Shown piece by piece: positions 32,165-40,837 of a DNA stretch of 40,837 nucleotides (the first letter of the stretch is position 1; each line of letters begins with the position of its first letter). Below the pieces are notes generated by a model. That model had not been told where the DNA came from. It worked only from the letters and a program-made list of their open reading frames with translations, and ran no database searches. A program made the position numbers and the translations under genes. The stretch lies in contig JAFAIM010000065.1 of assembly GCA_019236735.1 (NCBI GenBank), positions 1 to 40,837 on the forward strand. The letters are read 5' to 3'. This DNA is from Burkholderiaceae bacterium. GTDB taxonomy: Bacteria; Pseudomonadota; Gammaproteobacteria; Burkholderiales; Burkholderiaceae_F.

Positions 32165-33415
32165 ATGAGTTCGACCCTCTGGCGCAACGCGCGCATCATG
32201 ACGTTCTCGGGGCCCGATCCGTGGGGGGCGATCGAGCGGGGCGCTCTGCTCGCTGACGGCACCCAGCTAAAATGGGTCGGCCGCGACATGGATATACCCC
32301 GAGGACTGGATGTCGCGGTCGAGAATGACCTGGACGGCGCGCTGGTCACACCGGGTTTGATCGACTCGCACACGCATCTCGTGTATGCCGGCCAGCGCGC
32401 TGCCGAATTCGAGCTGCGCCTGCAGGGCGCCAGCTACGAACAGATCTCGCGTGCCGGTGGCGGAATCCGATCCACCGTGGCTGCTACCCGCGCTGCCAGC
32501 GACGAGGAACTGTTTGCGAGCGCAGCGGCGCGCCTCGATCAGCTTGCTGCCGACGGCGTAACCACCGTCGAGATCAAGTCCGGCTACGGGCTGGCACTCG
32601 AGCACGAGCGGCGCTGCCTGCGCGTAGCGCGCCGCCTGGGTCGGGAACGGCTTGTAGAAGTGCGCACGACATGCCTGGCGGCGCATGCGCTGCCACCGGA
32701 ATACGGTGATGGCGCCGACGAAGACGACTACATCGATGCCGTATGCGGGTGGCTCGCGCCGTTGCACGCCGAGGGCTTGATCGACGCGGTGGACGCCTAC
32801 TGCGAAAGGATCGCGTTCTCGCGCGAACAGACCGCTCGCGTATTCGACGAGGCAAAGCGCCTGGGCTTGCCGGTGAAGCTGCACGCCGAGCAGTTCAGCG
32901 ACTGCGGCGGAGCAGCGCTCGCGGCAAGCTACGGTGCGCTGTCATGCGACCATCTGGAGTACGTGAGTGCGCAGGGGGTTGCGGCGATGGCGGCCGCCGG
33001 AACCGTGGCGGTGCTGTTGCCCGGCGCTTTCTACGCGCTACGGGAGACGCGCGCACCGCCGATCGATGCGCTTCGACGAGCAGGAGTGCCGATCGCGATC
33101 GCGACCGACCACAATCCCGGCTCTTCGCCCACGCTGTCGCTGCGGCTGATATTGAACATGGCGTGTACGCTGTTCGGACTGACCGCTTTAGAGGCGTTGC
33201 GCGGCGCCACGGTACACGCGGCGCGCGCGCTCGGTCTGTCCGACCGCGGCCGGCTCGCTTCCGGTTTGCGCGCCGATTTCGCGGTTTGGGATCTCGAGGA
33301 GCCTGCTGAGCTGGTGTACTGGATCGGCGGCAATGCGTGCCGGCACGTGGTCTGCGGCGGGACGAGGCTCGACATTGCGCAAGGCGCCGCGACGAGCGCG
33401 AGCGTCCGAGCGTGA
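32165..33415 (+). CDS. hutI: imidazolonepropionase
   Basis: 416 residues, an amidohydrolase-superfamily metalloenzyme. The metal-site motif [20 protein letters not shown], the family-specific [34 protein letters not shown] and the later HAEQF and [10 protein letters not shown] are all present. It opens the ring of imidazolonepropionate to N-formimidoylglutamate. First gene of the rightward operon, with hutG starting within 6 bases of its stop. Confidence 0.97.
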   Translation: MSSTLWRNARIMTFSGPDPWGAIERGALLADGTQLKWVGRDMDIPRGLDVAVENDLDGALVTPGLIDSHTHLVYAGQRAAEFELRLQGASYEQISRAGGGIRSTVAATRAASDEELFASAAARLDQLAADGVTTVEIKSGYGLALEHERRCLRVARRLGRERLVEVRTTCLAAHALPPEYGDGADEDDYIDAVCGWLAPLHAEGLIDAVDAYCERIAFSREQTARVFDEAKRLGLPVKLHAEQFSDCGGAALAASYGALSCDHLEYVSAQGVAAMAAAGTVAVLLPGAFYALRETRAPPIDALRRAGVPIAIATDHNPGSSPTLSLRLILNMACTLFGLTALEALRGATVHAARALGLSDRGRLASGLRADFAVWDLEEPAELVYWIGGNACRHVVCGGTRLDIAQGAATSASVRA

Positions 33416-33420
33416 GCCCG

Positions 33421-34230
33421 ATGAGCCCGGCCATGCCGATCTTCCGGCTTCAGCGCGGCAGCGTCCCGCTTCTCGTAAGTCTGCCCCATTGCGGCACCGC
33501 AGTACCGGAGGCCATTTTGGACCGGATGGTCGAGCGCGCGCGAGATCTGGAAGACACCGATTGGCACCTCGGCGAGCTGTACTCGTTCGTTGGGAAGACG
33601 GGTGCGAGCGTGATCTTCCCGCTGCACTCGCGCTTTGTGATCGATTTGAACCGGCCGCCGGACGACGCGCCGATGTATGCGGGAGTCAACAGCACCGGGC
33701 TGTGCCCGCGGCAGCTTTTCTCGGGAGAAGCGCTGTACCGTCCCGGAATGGAGCCGGACACGGCAGAGGTACGGCAGCGGCACGAGCGCTACTGGCAGCC
33801 ATACCACGAGGCGCTGCGTGGCGAGCTGGCGCGACTGAAAAGCGAACACGGGCTGGCGCTACTGCTCGACGGGCACAGCATCAAATCCGAGCTGCCGTGG
33901 CTCTTCGAGGGCAAGCTTCCGGATCTGAATCTCGGCACGGCCGGCGGCGCAACCTGTGCGCCGTCGCTGCGGGACGAGCTGGCGCGGACGCTGGCTGCGC
34001 AATCGGACTTCACCCACGTGGTCGACGGCCGCTTTCGCGGCGGCTACATCGTGCGGTGCTACGGCCAGCCTGCGCACGGCGTGCATGCCGCCCAACTGGA
34101 GGTGTGCTGGAGCTGCTACATGGTCGAAAGACCACCGTACCGAGTGGACCCGCAGCGCGCGGCACGGCTGGTCCCGGTACTGGAGTCGGTCGTTCAGACC
34201 ATGCTCAAATGGGGATTCGCGAAGCGATGA
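33421..34230 (+). CDS. hutG: N-formylglutamate deformylase
   Basis: 269 residues from ATG 33421; a GTG at 33412 overlapping the hutI stop and an ATG at 33433 are alternatives in the same frame. The protein has the zinc amidohydrolase features LLVSLPHCGTAVPEAI, TDWHLGELY, SRFVIDLNRPPDD and LLLDGHSIKSELP. It hydrolyses N-formylglutamate to glutamate and formate, the last step of the HutF branch. Its end overlaps hutF by 4 bp (ATGA). Confidence 0.95.
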   Translation: MSPAMPIFRLQRGSVPLLVSLPHCGTAVPEAILDRMVERARDLEDTDWHLGELYSFVGKTGASVIFPLHSRFVIDLNRPPDDAPMYAGVNSTGLCPRQLFSGEALYRPGMEPDTAEVRQRHERYWQPYHEALRGELARLKSEHGLALLLDGHSIKSELPWLFEGKLPDLNLGTAGGATCAPSLRDELARTLAAQSDFTHVVDGRFRGGYIVRCYGQPAHGVHAAQLEVCWSCYMVERPPYRVDPQRAARLVPVLESVVQTMLKWGFAKR

Positions 34231-35654
34231 ATGACAGCACGTTGCTGTGGGCGCCGAGCGCTTGGCTGCCCGGAGGATGGCGGCAGTCGGTGCTACTGGA
34301 AGCCGGCGGCGACGGCCTGTGGTCGCGGGTCGTTGCGGACGTTGCGGATCCGCCACCGCGGGCGCAGCGCCTGGCCGGACCTGCGTTGCCGGGGCTGGTC
34401 AACGCACACAGCCATGCGTTCCAACGAGCGTTCGCGGGACTTGCCGAACGGCGCGAGCTCGACGTCGACGACTTCTGGAGCTGGCGCGAGCAGCTGTACC
34501 GCGTGGCACACCGGATCGACCCGGTGAACATGCAAGCCGTGGCAGCGCAGCTGTATATCGAGCTGCTGCATGTCGGATACACGCACATCTGCGAGTTTCA
34601 TTACCTGCAGCACCGTCCAGACGGTTCGCTGTACCAGGACCCGCTCGAAATGAGCTGGGCACTCGCGCGGGCCGCCGTCGAAGCCGGCGTGCACCTGACG
34701 CTGCTGCCGGTGCTGTACGAACGAGCGGGCTTGAACCAATCCGCGCTTGCCCCCGAACAGCGTCGCTTCCGGGCGGACGCCGACCAGGTGTGGGCAATGC
34801 AGAGTGCGATTGGGGCGCGCCAAGCGGCGGGCGTGCGCGCGGGGTTGGCCATCCACTCGCTTCGAGCTGCCTCGCCCGAGTCGATCGCGCGAGTGCGCGA
34901 ACTGGCTGAGCGCTTTTCCGGGCCGATTCACATCCACGCCGCCGAGCAGATGCAGGAAGTCGAACAGTGCGTGCAGCATCTGGGGGCACGGCCGATCGAA
35001 TGGCTCGCGCGCTACGCAGCGCTCGACGCACGCTGGCAACTGGTGCATGCCACGCACGCCTCCGAGAAAGAGGTCGAGATGGTCGCGCGCAGCGGCGCCG
35101 GGGTCGTGCTGTGCCCGACCACCGAGGCCAATCTGGGCGACGGACTGACGGATCTGCCCGCCTGGTTGGCCGCCGGCGTCCCGATCTCGATCGGCTCTGA
35201 CAGCCATGTCACGCGCAGCTGGCGCGAAGAGTTGCGCTGGCTCGAATACGGACAACGCCTCGCCAAACGCCGGCGCAACATCGCCGCAGCCCCTGCTGCG
35301 GGAGTGCCGTCGAGCGCGGCGCGTCTGTTCGAGCGAGTCGTCCAAGGCGGCGCGGCGGCCGCGGGGTTCACTCGCTGGGGACTGCAGGTTGGCGCGCGCG
35401 CCGACCTTCTGGTGACAGACATGGCCGAACCCAGTTTGCTCGGAGTACCGCAGGCGATGCTGCTCGACGTGCTCGTGTTCTCGAGTCCGGGACGCGCTTG
35501 GCGCGACGTGATGGTGGCCGGCCATTGGCAAATCAAGGATCACGATCACCCGCTTGCGGGACAACTGTCGGCTCGCTTCGAACAGGCGATGTCCCAATTG
35601 TGGAGCGAAGCGTATCTTCGAAGCGTCGAGCCAGCTGTTGGAGAACGATCTTGA
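34227..35654 (+). CDS. hutF: formimidoylglutamate deiminase
   Basis: 475 residues from ATG 34227, overlapping the hutG stop by 4 bp. It is an amidohydrolase of the HutF group: LPGLVNAHSHAFQRAFAGLA near residue 55 (metal site), CEFHYLQH, IHIHAAEQMQEVE, LVHATHASEKE and SIGSDSHVTRSWREELRW. It converts N-formimidoylglutamate and water to N-formylglutamate and ammonia, which HutG then cleaves. Together with hutHUI and hutG the five-step pathway from histidine to glutamate is complete within this locus. Confidence 0.95.
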   Translation: MNDSTLLWAPSAWLPGGWRQSVLLEAGGDGLWSRVVADVADPPPRAQRLAGPALPGLVNAHSHAFQRAFAGLAERRELDVDDFWSWREQLYRVAHRIDPVNMQAVAAQLYIELLHVGYTHICEFHYLQHRPDGSLYQDPLEMSWALARAAVEAGVHLTLLPVLYERAGLNQSALAPEQRRFRADADQVWAMQSAIGARQAAGVRAGLAIHSLRAASPESIARVRELAERFSGPIHIHAAEQMQEVEQCVQHLGARPIEWLARYAALDARWQLVHATHASEKEVEMVARSGAGVVLCPTTEANLGDGLTDLPAWLAAGVPISIGSDSHVTRSWREELRWLEYGQRLAKRRRNIAAAPAAGVPSSAARLFERVVQGGAAAAGFTRWGLQVGARADLLVTDMAEPSLLGVPQAMLLDVLVFSSPGRAWRDVMVAGHWQIKDHDHPLAGQLSARFEQAMSQLWSEAYLRSVEPAVGERS

Positions 35655-36088
35655 GAGCCGTCCTTCCCGCCGCGGCTGCTGCCGCCCTGCTTGTCCTTGG
35701 CGGCTCGGCGGCCGATCCGCCGCATAAACCGAAGACCAACCACCCGATCCTGGGCACGTGGATCTTTGCGGTCCCGGACACCGATTGCGAGGAGACGTAC
35801 TACGTACGGCAGGATGGCACGACGCTTGTCACCAGCGGAGAAGAGGTGGCCGAAAGCGTATACGAGATCGCCGACGAACCCAGCGCGAAGGGCTTTTACA
35901 GAAACATCGATCGCATCGTGAAGGACAACGGCAAACCGGACTGTGCGGGCAGTATCACCAAGGTTGGCACCGAGGTGACCAACTACGTCCGTTTCCACCC
36001 ATCGTTCGACTTGATGATCATCTGCCAGGACGAGTCGCTCAAGTCCTGCTTCGGCCCACTGTATCGGCTTGGCGGCGAGAGTTCCTGA
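35651..36088 (+). CDS. small exported protein of unknown function, TTG start
   Basis: 145 residues from TTG 35651. This start overlaps the hutF stop as TTGA, GGAG lies about 9 bases upstream, and it gives a clean signal peptide (MRAVLPAAAAAALLVLGGSA, cleavage near residue 21). The mature part has four cysteines or more (TDCEETYYVRQ, PDCAGSI, IICQDESLKSCFG), suggesting disulfides in the periplasm. I recognise no family. Coupling to hutF may be only positional. Confidence 0.65.
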   Translation: MRAVLPAAAAAALLVLGGSAADPPHKPKTNHPILGTWIFAVPDTDCEETYYVRQDGTTLVTSGEEVAESVYEIADEPSAKGFYRNIDRIVKDNGKPDCAGSITKVGTEVTNYVRFHPSFDLMIICQDESLKSCFGPLYRLGGESS

Positions 36089-36123
36089 TAACAAAGCTCA
36101 GCTCGTTTCGGAGCGGCAGCTCG

Positions 36124-36444
36124 TTACCGCTGGCGCCGCTTGACCTCTTCCACTTTGGCCACCAGGTCGCGCAATTCAGCGATGGCTTGTTCCTCGTCGG
36201 CCGTCAAAGGCTCGGTTGGATGGAAATGTGCCAGCAGGACCATTAATGCCTCCTCGATTCGGCCGAGCTGCTTGCCGTAGCTCGCCACGCTGGTCAGCAC
36301 CTCTTGTTCGACCGCGGGCTGCGACGATTCCCCCATATCGATATTCACGAGACCGACTTGGCTGCCCACTGGGTTGAACAGCATGGTCCAGGGGTTGATC
36401 GATTGGGTGACGTTCCCGGACAGGGGTAGACGAAACGTGGACAT
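36124..36444 (-). CDS. conserved-looking small protein of unknown function
   Basis: 106 residues from ATG 36444, preceded by AAAGGAG with good spacing. It begins MSTFRLPLSGNVTQSINPWT and ends in a charged helical segment (EEQAIAELRDLVAKVEEVKR) that could form a coiled coil. No cysteine, signal peptide or membrane helix. I do not recognise a family. It converges on the preceding gene, 35 bp away, and stands alone on its strand. Confidence 0.6.
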   Translation of the reverse strand: MSTFRLPLSGNVTQSINPWTMLFNPVGSQVGLVNIDMGESSQPAVEQEVLTSVASYGKQLGRIEEALMVLLAHFHPTEPLTADEEQAIAELRDLVAKVEEVKRRQR

Positions 36445-36523
36445 GGCGGGCTCCTTTAGAAACTGCTCCGACCGATATTAAACGTCGCGCGTCCGACCCC
36501 TGACAACCCCGATCCCGTGGTGC

Positions 36524-37975
36524 CTATGAGTTGACGATCACCGTGTATTCGAGCACCGCTTTGCCTTCGCCTGGAACGTTGATCTTCCACGCGGCCGAGC
36601 CCGAGCTCTCCTTCACGTGCTCCTGTGTCTCCGAAGTGATTTTCCAGTCGCCGTGGAATGGCTCGCGAACGGTGACGGTAACGGGCTTGGAGTCGGCATT
36701 ACGCAGCTCGATCCGATACGACGACTGGCGCGCGTTGCCGGATAGGGCGCGGTAATCGGTCTGCACGCGGTCCGCGGTTAGATCGAACGCTTCGCCCATT
36801 CGCAGCAGCACCACCTCGCCCTTGGCGGTGTGCGCGATCGAGTCTTCGCCGATCAGCTGACTGCCTCCGCTGCTGTCCGGCATGTACGCGCGCACCACGC
36901 CGGCCGGAAGCGGAATGCCCAATTCGCCACCCTTGTTCTCGAAGCGCAGGTACACACTGGGCTTCAGGCCCTTCTGCATGTCCGGACGGCGCGACAGGTA
37001 CCACCAGTCCATCGCGTTGTTCTGCAGCACGTACTCCCTTTGCACCGGCACATCGGAGGCCGACAGCAGTGCAACCTGCTTGGTCTGATTGTTCTCGATG
37101 GTGGTCAGGCGCGGCAGCGTGTAAAGATGGTAGTCGCCCAGCTTCTCCTCGGCCATCTGCTCGGCCTTGGCCGCCCTGGCGAGCGCCATCGGAGCCGGAA
37201 TCGGCTTCCCCTCCGCAGTGACCCGGTTCAGCGTTCCGGCAACCAGCTGCAGCCGCGCGTTCTGGTAAGCCGTGCCGGACTGGTTGGTCAGCGTGACCCA
37301 GCCGTTCAGCGTCATCCGCGTCGCATCCGCGTTCAGATTTGCGATGTAGTCTGCTTTCCAACCGATCTGGTTCGCCAGATAGCTCAATTCGACCTGCCGC
37401 TCGCCAGCCTGCTGTGCGTCCAGCACGATCGACAGCGTGGGGCGGTCGCGCAAGTTGGCGGGCACGTCGGGAAACGACAAACGTCCCGCGATGCCGGTCT
37501 CGATCCGGTCCGGATAGCGAAGCACGACGCCGTCGTTGGTTGCCAGCACGGTCGCCTGCTCGGAGGTCTCGGCGCCGGTGGCCGGGTTGGTGTGAATCAC
37601 CGTCACCGTGCGACCCACATATTTGCGCAGCAGGGCGGCCGGCGTCAGAAGATCGAAATCGAAGTTCTGCTCCAGCAGGTCGAATCCCGCGCCCGCAATG
37701 GATTTCAGCGAGGCGGTCTCGGGCCGAATCGTGGCCGCCACCTCGCGAAACGCGATCCGCTGCGTGCCGTGCGCCAGCGTGACGCGCTGCGCGTCGCGCA
37801 CCAGGGCCTGCCCATCGTTGTAGATGGTGATGCCGAGGGAGGTGCGCGAGGATGTGGTCAGGGACACCTCCGGCGCAGTGGAGCCTGCGCCCTGCGCAGC
37901 GGCGCTGCCCGCCAGCAATGCATTCAGCATCAGGGGCAGCGCCAAGGCGATCGGAATGGTGCGCGGTGGTGTCAT
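36524..37975 (-). CDS. DUF4139 domain protein, exported
   Basis: 483 residues from ATG 37975, with GGAG 7 bases upstream. A signal peptide (IPIALALPLMLNALLAGSAAAQ) precedes a beta-rich protein with the DUF4139 wording LGITIYNDGQALVRDAQRVT at the N-terminus, LSYLANQIGWKADYIANLN in the middle and YRIELRNADSKPVTVTVREP and ESSGSAAWKINVPGEGKAVL at the end. Function unknown; the family is probably periplasmic or surface located. A CATGTGAATATTCGAACATG near-palindrome (37989-38008) lies just upstream of the start and may be an operator. Confidence 0.82.
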   Translation of the reverse strand: MTPPRTIPIALALPLMLNALLAGSAAAQGAGSTAPEVSLTTSSRTSLGITIYNDGQALVRDAQRVTLAHGTQRIAFREVAATIRPETASLKSIAGAGFDLLEQNFDFDLLTPAALLRKYVGRTVTVIHTNPATGAETSEQATVLATNDGVVLRYPDRIETGIAGRLSFPDVPANLRDRPTLSIVLDAQQAGERQVELSYLANQIGWKADYIANLNADATRMTLNGWVTLTNQSGTAYQNARLQLVAGTLNRVTAEGKPIPAPMALARAAKAEQMAEEKLGDYHLYTLPRLTTIENNQTKQVALLSASDVPVQREYVLQNNAMDWWYLSRRPDMQKGLKPSVYLRFENKGGELGIPLPAGVVRAYMPDSSGGSQLIGEDSIAHTAKGEVVLLRMGEAFDLTADRVQTDYRALSGNARQSSYRIELRNADSKPVTVTVREPFHGDWKITSETQEHVKESSGSAAWKINVPGEGKAVLEYTVIVNS

Positions 37976-38084
37976 CGTCGATCTCCATCATGTGAATATT
38001 CGAACATGCTTCTTATAAACGTCGCGCGGGGCCGCGCAGGGTTAGATCCAGCGCGCCAGCGGGTGCGGTGGTTCCGGGCGGCAC

Positions 38085-39542
38085 CTACGGGCGCCTGGGC
38101 GGCACATCGGGGAACTCGCCGAGGTATTCCGCCTGCCACCAGTTGCCGGTACGGCCGCGTTCCTGTGGCGTCGTGAACCGGTAGCGGTAAGCGAGCACGC
38201 GCAGCTGCGTCGGCGGCGCCTTGCCTTCGAACGGGTTGCTCTTGAGAAGTCGAGTGACCGCGGGCCGGTTCTGCCTCAGAGCCTGCAGGAACGGGTCGAG
38301 CCAGAAATCGGTGTCCGGCCACTGCGGCGGCACGAACCACATCATCCAGTCCAAGCGTGGCTGGTACGGCACGATGAACTTCGGCGCCCGGTCCAGCGCG
38401 TCCGGCTTGTAGCGGAACACGTAGGCTTGCCATGTCTTGCCATCGTAGCTGCCGAAGATGCGAAGTTCCTGCCGCTCGGTCTGCATCGTCGGAAACAGGT
38501 GATAGTCGGCGCCGATTCCGAAAGCGGGGGCGATCCGGTCCAGTGCGACCAGCGCACGTGGCAGCGGCTCAGTCATCTGCGTAGCGAGCATCGTGCTCAC
38601 GCTCAGCGCCACGACGAGGGCCGCGGCAGCGCCGGTGACCGCCTTGCCGGCAATGCCGGGAGCGCGTGCGCGGGCGCGCGCGCGGATGCGCTCCTGCAAC
38701 GACGCCGGCACAACGAGCGCGACGATGCGATCGTCCAACAGGAACAGGCACAGCACGATCGTCAGCAGGTTGATGAAATTGTGGTTGCTGGTGGCGATGA
38801 TCAGCAGCTGCGCGAAAATCGTGACGCATGCCGCGAACAACCGGAACGGGCGGGGCAGGAAGATCAGGAACGGGACTACCAGCTCGGTGAAGAACGTGAA
38901 ACCGACGCCGGTCTGCTTGAGCCAGATCGGCAATTGCTGCGCGTACCACGATCCGATGTGCGGCAGCGGCTGGGTCTCGAAGTAATAGTTCAGCGCCGTG
39001 AAGTGGCGCCACGGAGGATCGCCGCTCGCCAGCTTGAAAAAGCCGGACTCGAAGCGCAGCCGGAACAGCAGCCACTCTAATGTCAGCACGTTCAGCCGCG
39101 TTGGAGAGTCGGCCAGAAAGATCGCAAGGAATCCGCTTTCCAGCAGCAGCGTGTCCCATTGGAAAAGGGTGAAGATCTGCCCCGCCTGAACCAGCGACAG
39201 ATACAGCACGAACAGAACGATCAGCGCCGGCCTCGATCGGACCCAACCGAGCGCCAACAACACCGCGACGGCGGTGCCACCGAAGGCGGCCGCCCGCAGC
39301 GCGGTGCCGCTGCTGTCCAGCCAGAACAGCGTCGGCAAGCGCGCGAGCGCGGTGATGCCCTGCTCCGCATAGACGCCGTGCAGCAATCGCCCGAACGGCA
39401 GGATGCCGTCCGGCCCGACGAGGCCGTCGATCTGCACCCCGAGCGAGGCGAATGCCACCGCGTACACGAGCGCCAGACCTTTGACGAACAGCCAGCCGGT
39501 CAATTCCCGATCGACAGCCGGTTCGAGCAGACCCGAAATCAT
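38085..39542 (-). CDS. lipase maturation factor-like membrane protein (DUF1222 type)
   Basis: 485 residues with about nine hydrophobic segments. Family features are FTLFQWDTLLLESGFLAIFL, LEWLLFRLRFESGFFKLASG, and DPPWRHFTALNYYFETQPLP followed by PIWLKQTGVGFTFFTELVVP; the C-terminal extracytoplasmic part reads RRIFGSYDGKTW-like (LRIFGSYDGKTWQAYVFRYK). Eukaryotic LMF1 helps fold lipases; the bacterial role is not known. Upstream of it on the plus strand lies the DUF190 gene. No partner lipase is in the window. Confidence 0.88.
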   Translation of the reverse strand: MISGLLEPAVDRELTGWLFVKGLALVYAVAFASLGVQIDGLVGPDGILPFGRLLHGVYAEQGITALARLPTLFWLDSSGTALRAAAFGGTAVAVLLALGWVRSRPALIVLFVLYLSLVQAGQIFTLFQWDTLLLESGFLAIFLADSPTRLNVLTLEWLLFRLRFESGFFKLASGDPPWRHFTALNYYFETQPLPHIGSWYAQQLPIWLKQTGVGFTFFTELVVPFLIFLPRPFRLFAACVTIFAQLLIIATSNHNFINLLTIVLCLFLLDDRIVALVVPASLQERIRARARARAPGIAGKAVTGAAAALVVALSVSTMLATQMTEPLPRALVALDRIAPAFGIGADYHLFPTMQTERQELRIFGSYDGKTWQAYVFRYKPDALDRAPKFIVPYQPRLDWMMWFVPPQWPDTDFWLDPFLQALRQNRPAVTRLLKSNPFEGKAPPTQLRVLAYRYRFTTPQERGRTGNWWQAEYLGEFPDVPPRRP

Positions 39543-39656
39543 GGTGGCGCCGCGATGGTAGCGCCTCCGCCTCGCCTGCGATGGCTGAGGCTACACTGCA
39601 AGCGGCCTGAGGTTTCTGCGGGACCGGTTTTCGACCTGCAACGGCAAGGCGTTTGC

Positions 39657-39995
39657 ATGCAAGGCTGCTTCCTTCGCTTCTACGTGCATGAGGGCGCGCG
39701 GCACCAGCGCGAGCTCGTTTGGGAGTGGCTTCTGCGGCAGGCCAGCCAGATGGGGATCCGCGGAGGATCGGCGTTTCGCGCGATGGCCGGCTTTGGACGG
39801 CACCACGTGGTGCACGAAAACCACTTCTTCGAGCTGGCGGGAAGCATCGCGGTGGAGGTCGAATTCATCGTTACCGACGAGGAGGCCGAACGGCTGGTGC
39901 AACTGGTGCGCGAACAGAACGTGCGCGCCTTTTACGCACGAATTCCGGCCCAGTTCGGTGTGCTCAATCCGGACAAGGAAGATAGTGGCCCGTAA
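39657..39995 (+). CDS. DUF190 family protein
   Basis: 112 residues from ATG 39657. The protein follows the DUF190 pattern (FLRFYVHEGARHQRELVWEW, ASQMGIRGGSAFRAMAGFGR, PAQFGVL), a PII-like ferredoxin fold. DUF190 genes usually sit next to crcB fluoride channels; here no crcB is seen and the next gene is a P1B-type ATPase. The stop codon TAA lies exactly in the loop of a 10-bp hairpin. Confidence 0.88.
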   Translation: MQGCFLRFYVHEGARHQRELVWEWLLRQASQMGIRGGSAFRAMAGFGRHHVVHENHFFELAGSIAVEVEFIVTDEEAERLVQLVREQNVRAFYARIPAQFGVLNPDKEDSGP

Positions 39996-40005
39996 CGGGC
40001 CACTA
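39983..40005 (+). terminator. perfect hairpin with the DUF190 stop codon as its loop
   Basis: TAGTGGCCCG (39983-39992) and CGGGCCACTA (39996-40005) pair perfectly around TAA, the stop codon of the DUF190 gene. A 10-bp GC-rich stem with a 3-base loop is very stable, but no T run follows; it ends 26 bases before the next start codon. It may reduce readthrough or mark a small inserted palindrome. Confidence 0.5.
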
Positions 40006-40031
40006 CGTTGACCGCTGATTCGCACCAACCG

Positions 40032-40837
40032 ATGCAGGGAGCGACGACCCAGGCGCGCGCGCTCGACCCCGTGTGCGGAATGACGGTGGACCCGGCGACC
40101 GCGAAGCACCGGGCCGAGGTTGGCGGGACTGCCTACTACTTCTGCTGCGCGGGCTGCCGCGACAAGTTCCTTGCCGACCCGGACACGTACTTGCGGCGGG
40201 CAACCGAGCCGAAGGCGGCGGCAGCGCCGGCGGCAGCAGTCGCCATTGTCCCGACGCAAATCCCGTTAGCGGTGCGCCCGCGCAAGCAAGCTGCCATCCG
40301 CGCGACTTACACATGCCCGATGCACCCGGAGGTCCGGCAGACGCTGCCAGGAAACTGTCCGCTGTGCGGGATGGCATTGGAGCCGCTGGTGGCGGCAGGC
40401 GATTCCGGTCCGAACCCCGAGCGGATCGACATGACGCGGCGGTTTTGGATTGGCGCAGCGCTGACGTTGCCGATCTTGGCACTCGACATGGCGGCGCACG
40501 CATTCGGCCCCCATCTCGGCGGCGCTCTGTCGCACGGCACATCGGTGCTGGTCCAATTTGCTCTCGGTACGCCGGTCGTGCTTTGGGCGGGGTGGCCGCT
40601 ACTCGAGCGTGGATGGGCTTCGCTGCGCAACCGGTCGCTCAACATGTTCACGCTGATCGGGCTGGGGGTTGCCGCGGCCTATCTGTACAGCCTGATCGCG
40701 ATCGTGGCGCCGGGAATCTTTCCGCAGGCGATGCGTCTCGAAGGCGGCACGCCGGCGGTGTACTTCGAATCCGCCGCCGTCGTCACTGTGCTGGTCCTGC
40801 TCGGGCAGGTGCTCGAGCTGCGGGCGCGCGAACGCAC
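40032..40837 (+). CDS. P1B-type copper-translocating ATPase, N-terminal part (3' end outside window)
   Basis: Open from ATG 40032 to the window end, 268 residues visible. A YHS domain spans about 11-54 (DPVCGMTVDPATAKHRAEVG, YYFCCAGCRDKF), and a heavy-metal-binding domain 92-118 (YTCPMHPEVRQTLPGNCPLC) follows after a linker of Ala and Pro. Transmembrane helices begin about residue 137 (FWIGAALTLPILALDMAAHA) and SLNMFTLIGLGVAAAYLYSL is the P1B pattern. YHS plus HMBD without a classic HMA domain is common in copper/silver exporters. The CPC, DKTG and ATP-binding parts are beyond the window. Confidence 0.93.
   Translation, partial: MQGATTQARALDPVCGMTVDPATAKHRAEVGGTAYYFCCAGCRDKFLADPDTYLRRATEPKAAAAPAAAVAIVPTQIPLAVRPRKQAAIRATYTCPMHPEVRQTLPGNCPLCGMALEPLVAAGDSGPNPERIDMTRRFWIGAALTLPILALDMAAHAFGPHLGGALSHGTSVLVQFALGTPVVLWAGWPLLERGWASLRNRSLNMFTLIGLGVAAAYLYSLIAIVAPGIFPQAMRLEGGTPAVYFESAAVVTVLVLLGQVLELRARER

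Noticed and set aside
36830-38176. A 448-codon plus-strand frame opposite the DUF4139 gene
   Set aside because: Antisense shadow with no motif; the minus-strand gene has a signal peptide, a ribosome-binding site and family features.

Overview
The window is high-GC bacterial chromosome, most likely from a betaproteobacterium of the Burkholderiales. The main reasons are an S-adenosylhomocysteine (SAH) riboswitch in front of an ahcY - small membrane protein - metF operon, a complete hut pathway that runs through formylglutamate (HutF/HutG), an ECF42-type sigma factor with its YCII partner, and the general gene content. The organism call is inference from gene content; no rRNA or tRNA gene was seen.

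Layout. 1-3.2 kb: tail of a ROK sugar kinase, a DUF488 protein and three poorly characterised envelope proteins (a lipoprotein, a membrane-anchored protein, a TPM/TPR protein). 3.2-7.3 kb: dinB divergent from a VOC protein, the ECF42 sigma factor/YCII pair, and an ArsR-SRPBCC pair with a clear operator. 7.2-12.2 kb: cca, an NAD(P)-binding epimerase-like protein and slt on the minus strand, with an 83-bp perfect-ended inverted-repeat element between slt and the epimerase gene; then the 5-formyltetrahydrofolate cyclo-ligase gene. 12.2-15.0 kb: a LysR - DUF2721 - isochorismatase-like block bracketed by two direct repeats of about 295 bp. Each repeat carries a previously uncalled 38-residue membrane-protein gene under a 27-bp palindrome. 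15.0-19.5 kb: metF, a holin-like membrane protein and ahcY behind the SAH riboswitch, then an aldehyde dehydrogenase. 19.7-23.5 kb: a BTAD/ATPase activator, a small unknown protein, a TauE/SafE permease and a gamma-carbonic-anhydrase-like protein.

23.5-28.1 kb is the accessory part. It holds a structured RNA with 6S-like architecture and its own promoter, a 61-residue ORF with a very strong ribosome-binding site, a single-polypeptide HTH - GHKL ATPase - STAS-like regulator preceded by repeated operator-like motifs, an unusual lipoprotein, and an XRE regulator + DUF6036 nucleotidyltransferase pair that looks like a toxin-antitoxin or defence module. The non-coding stretches here are visibly richer in A and T than the flanks.

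28.1-35.7 kb is the histidine utilisation locus: hutU-hutH plus a phosphoribosyltransferase gene leftward, and hutI-hutG-hutF rightward from a shared 111-bp divergent region that contains four tandem 7-bp repeats. Together they convert histidine to glutamate and formate. No hutC or hutP-type regulator and no transporter lie inside the window. 35.7-40.8 kb: two small unknown proteins, a DUF4139 protein, a lipase-maturation-factor-like membrane protein, a DUF190 protein and the 5' part of a copper-type P1B ATPase that runs off the end.
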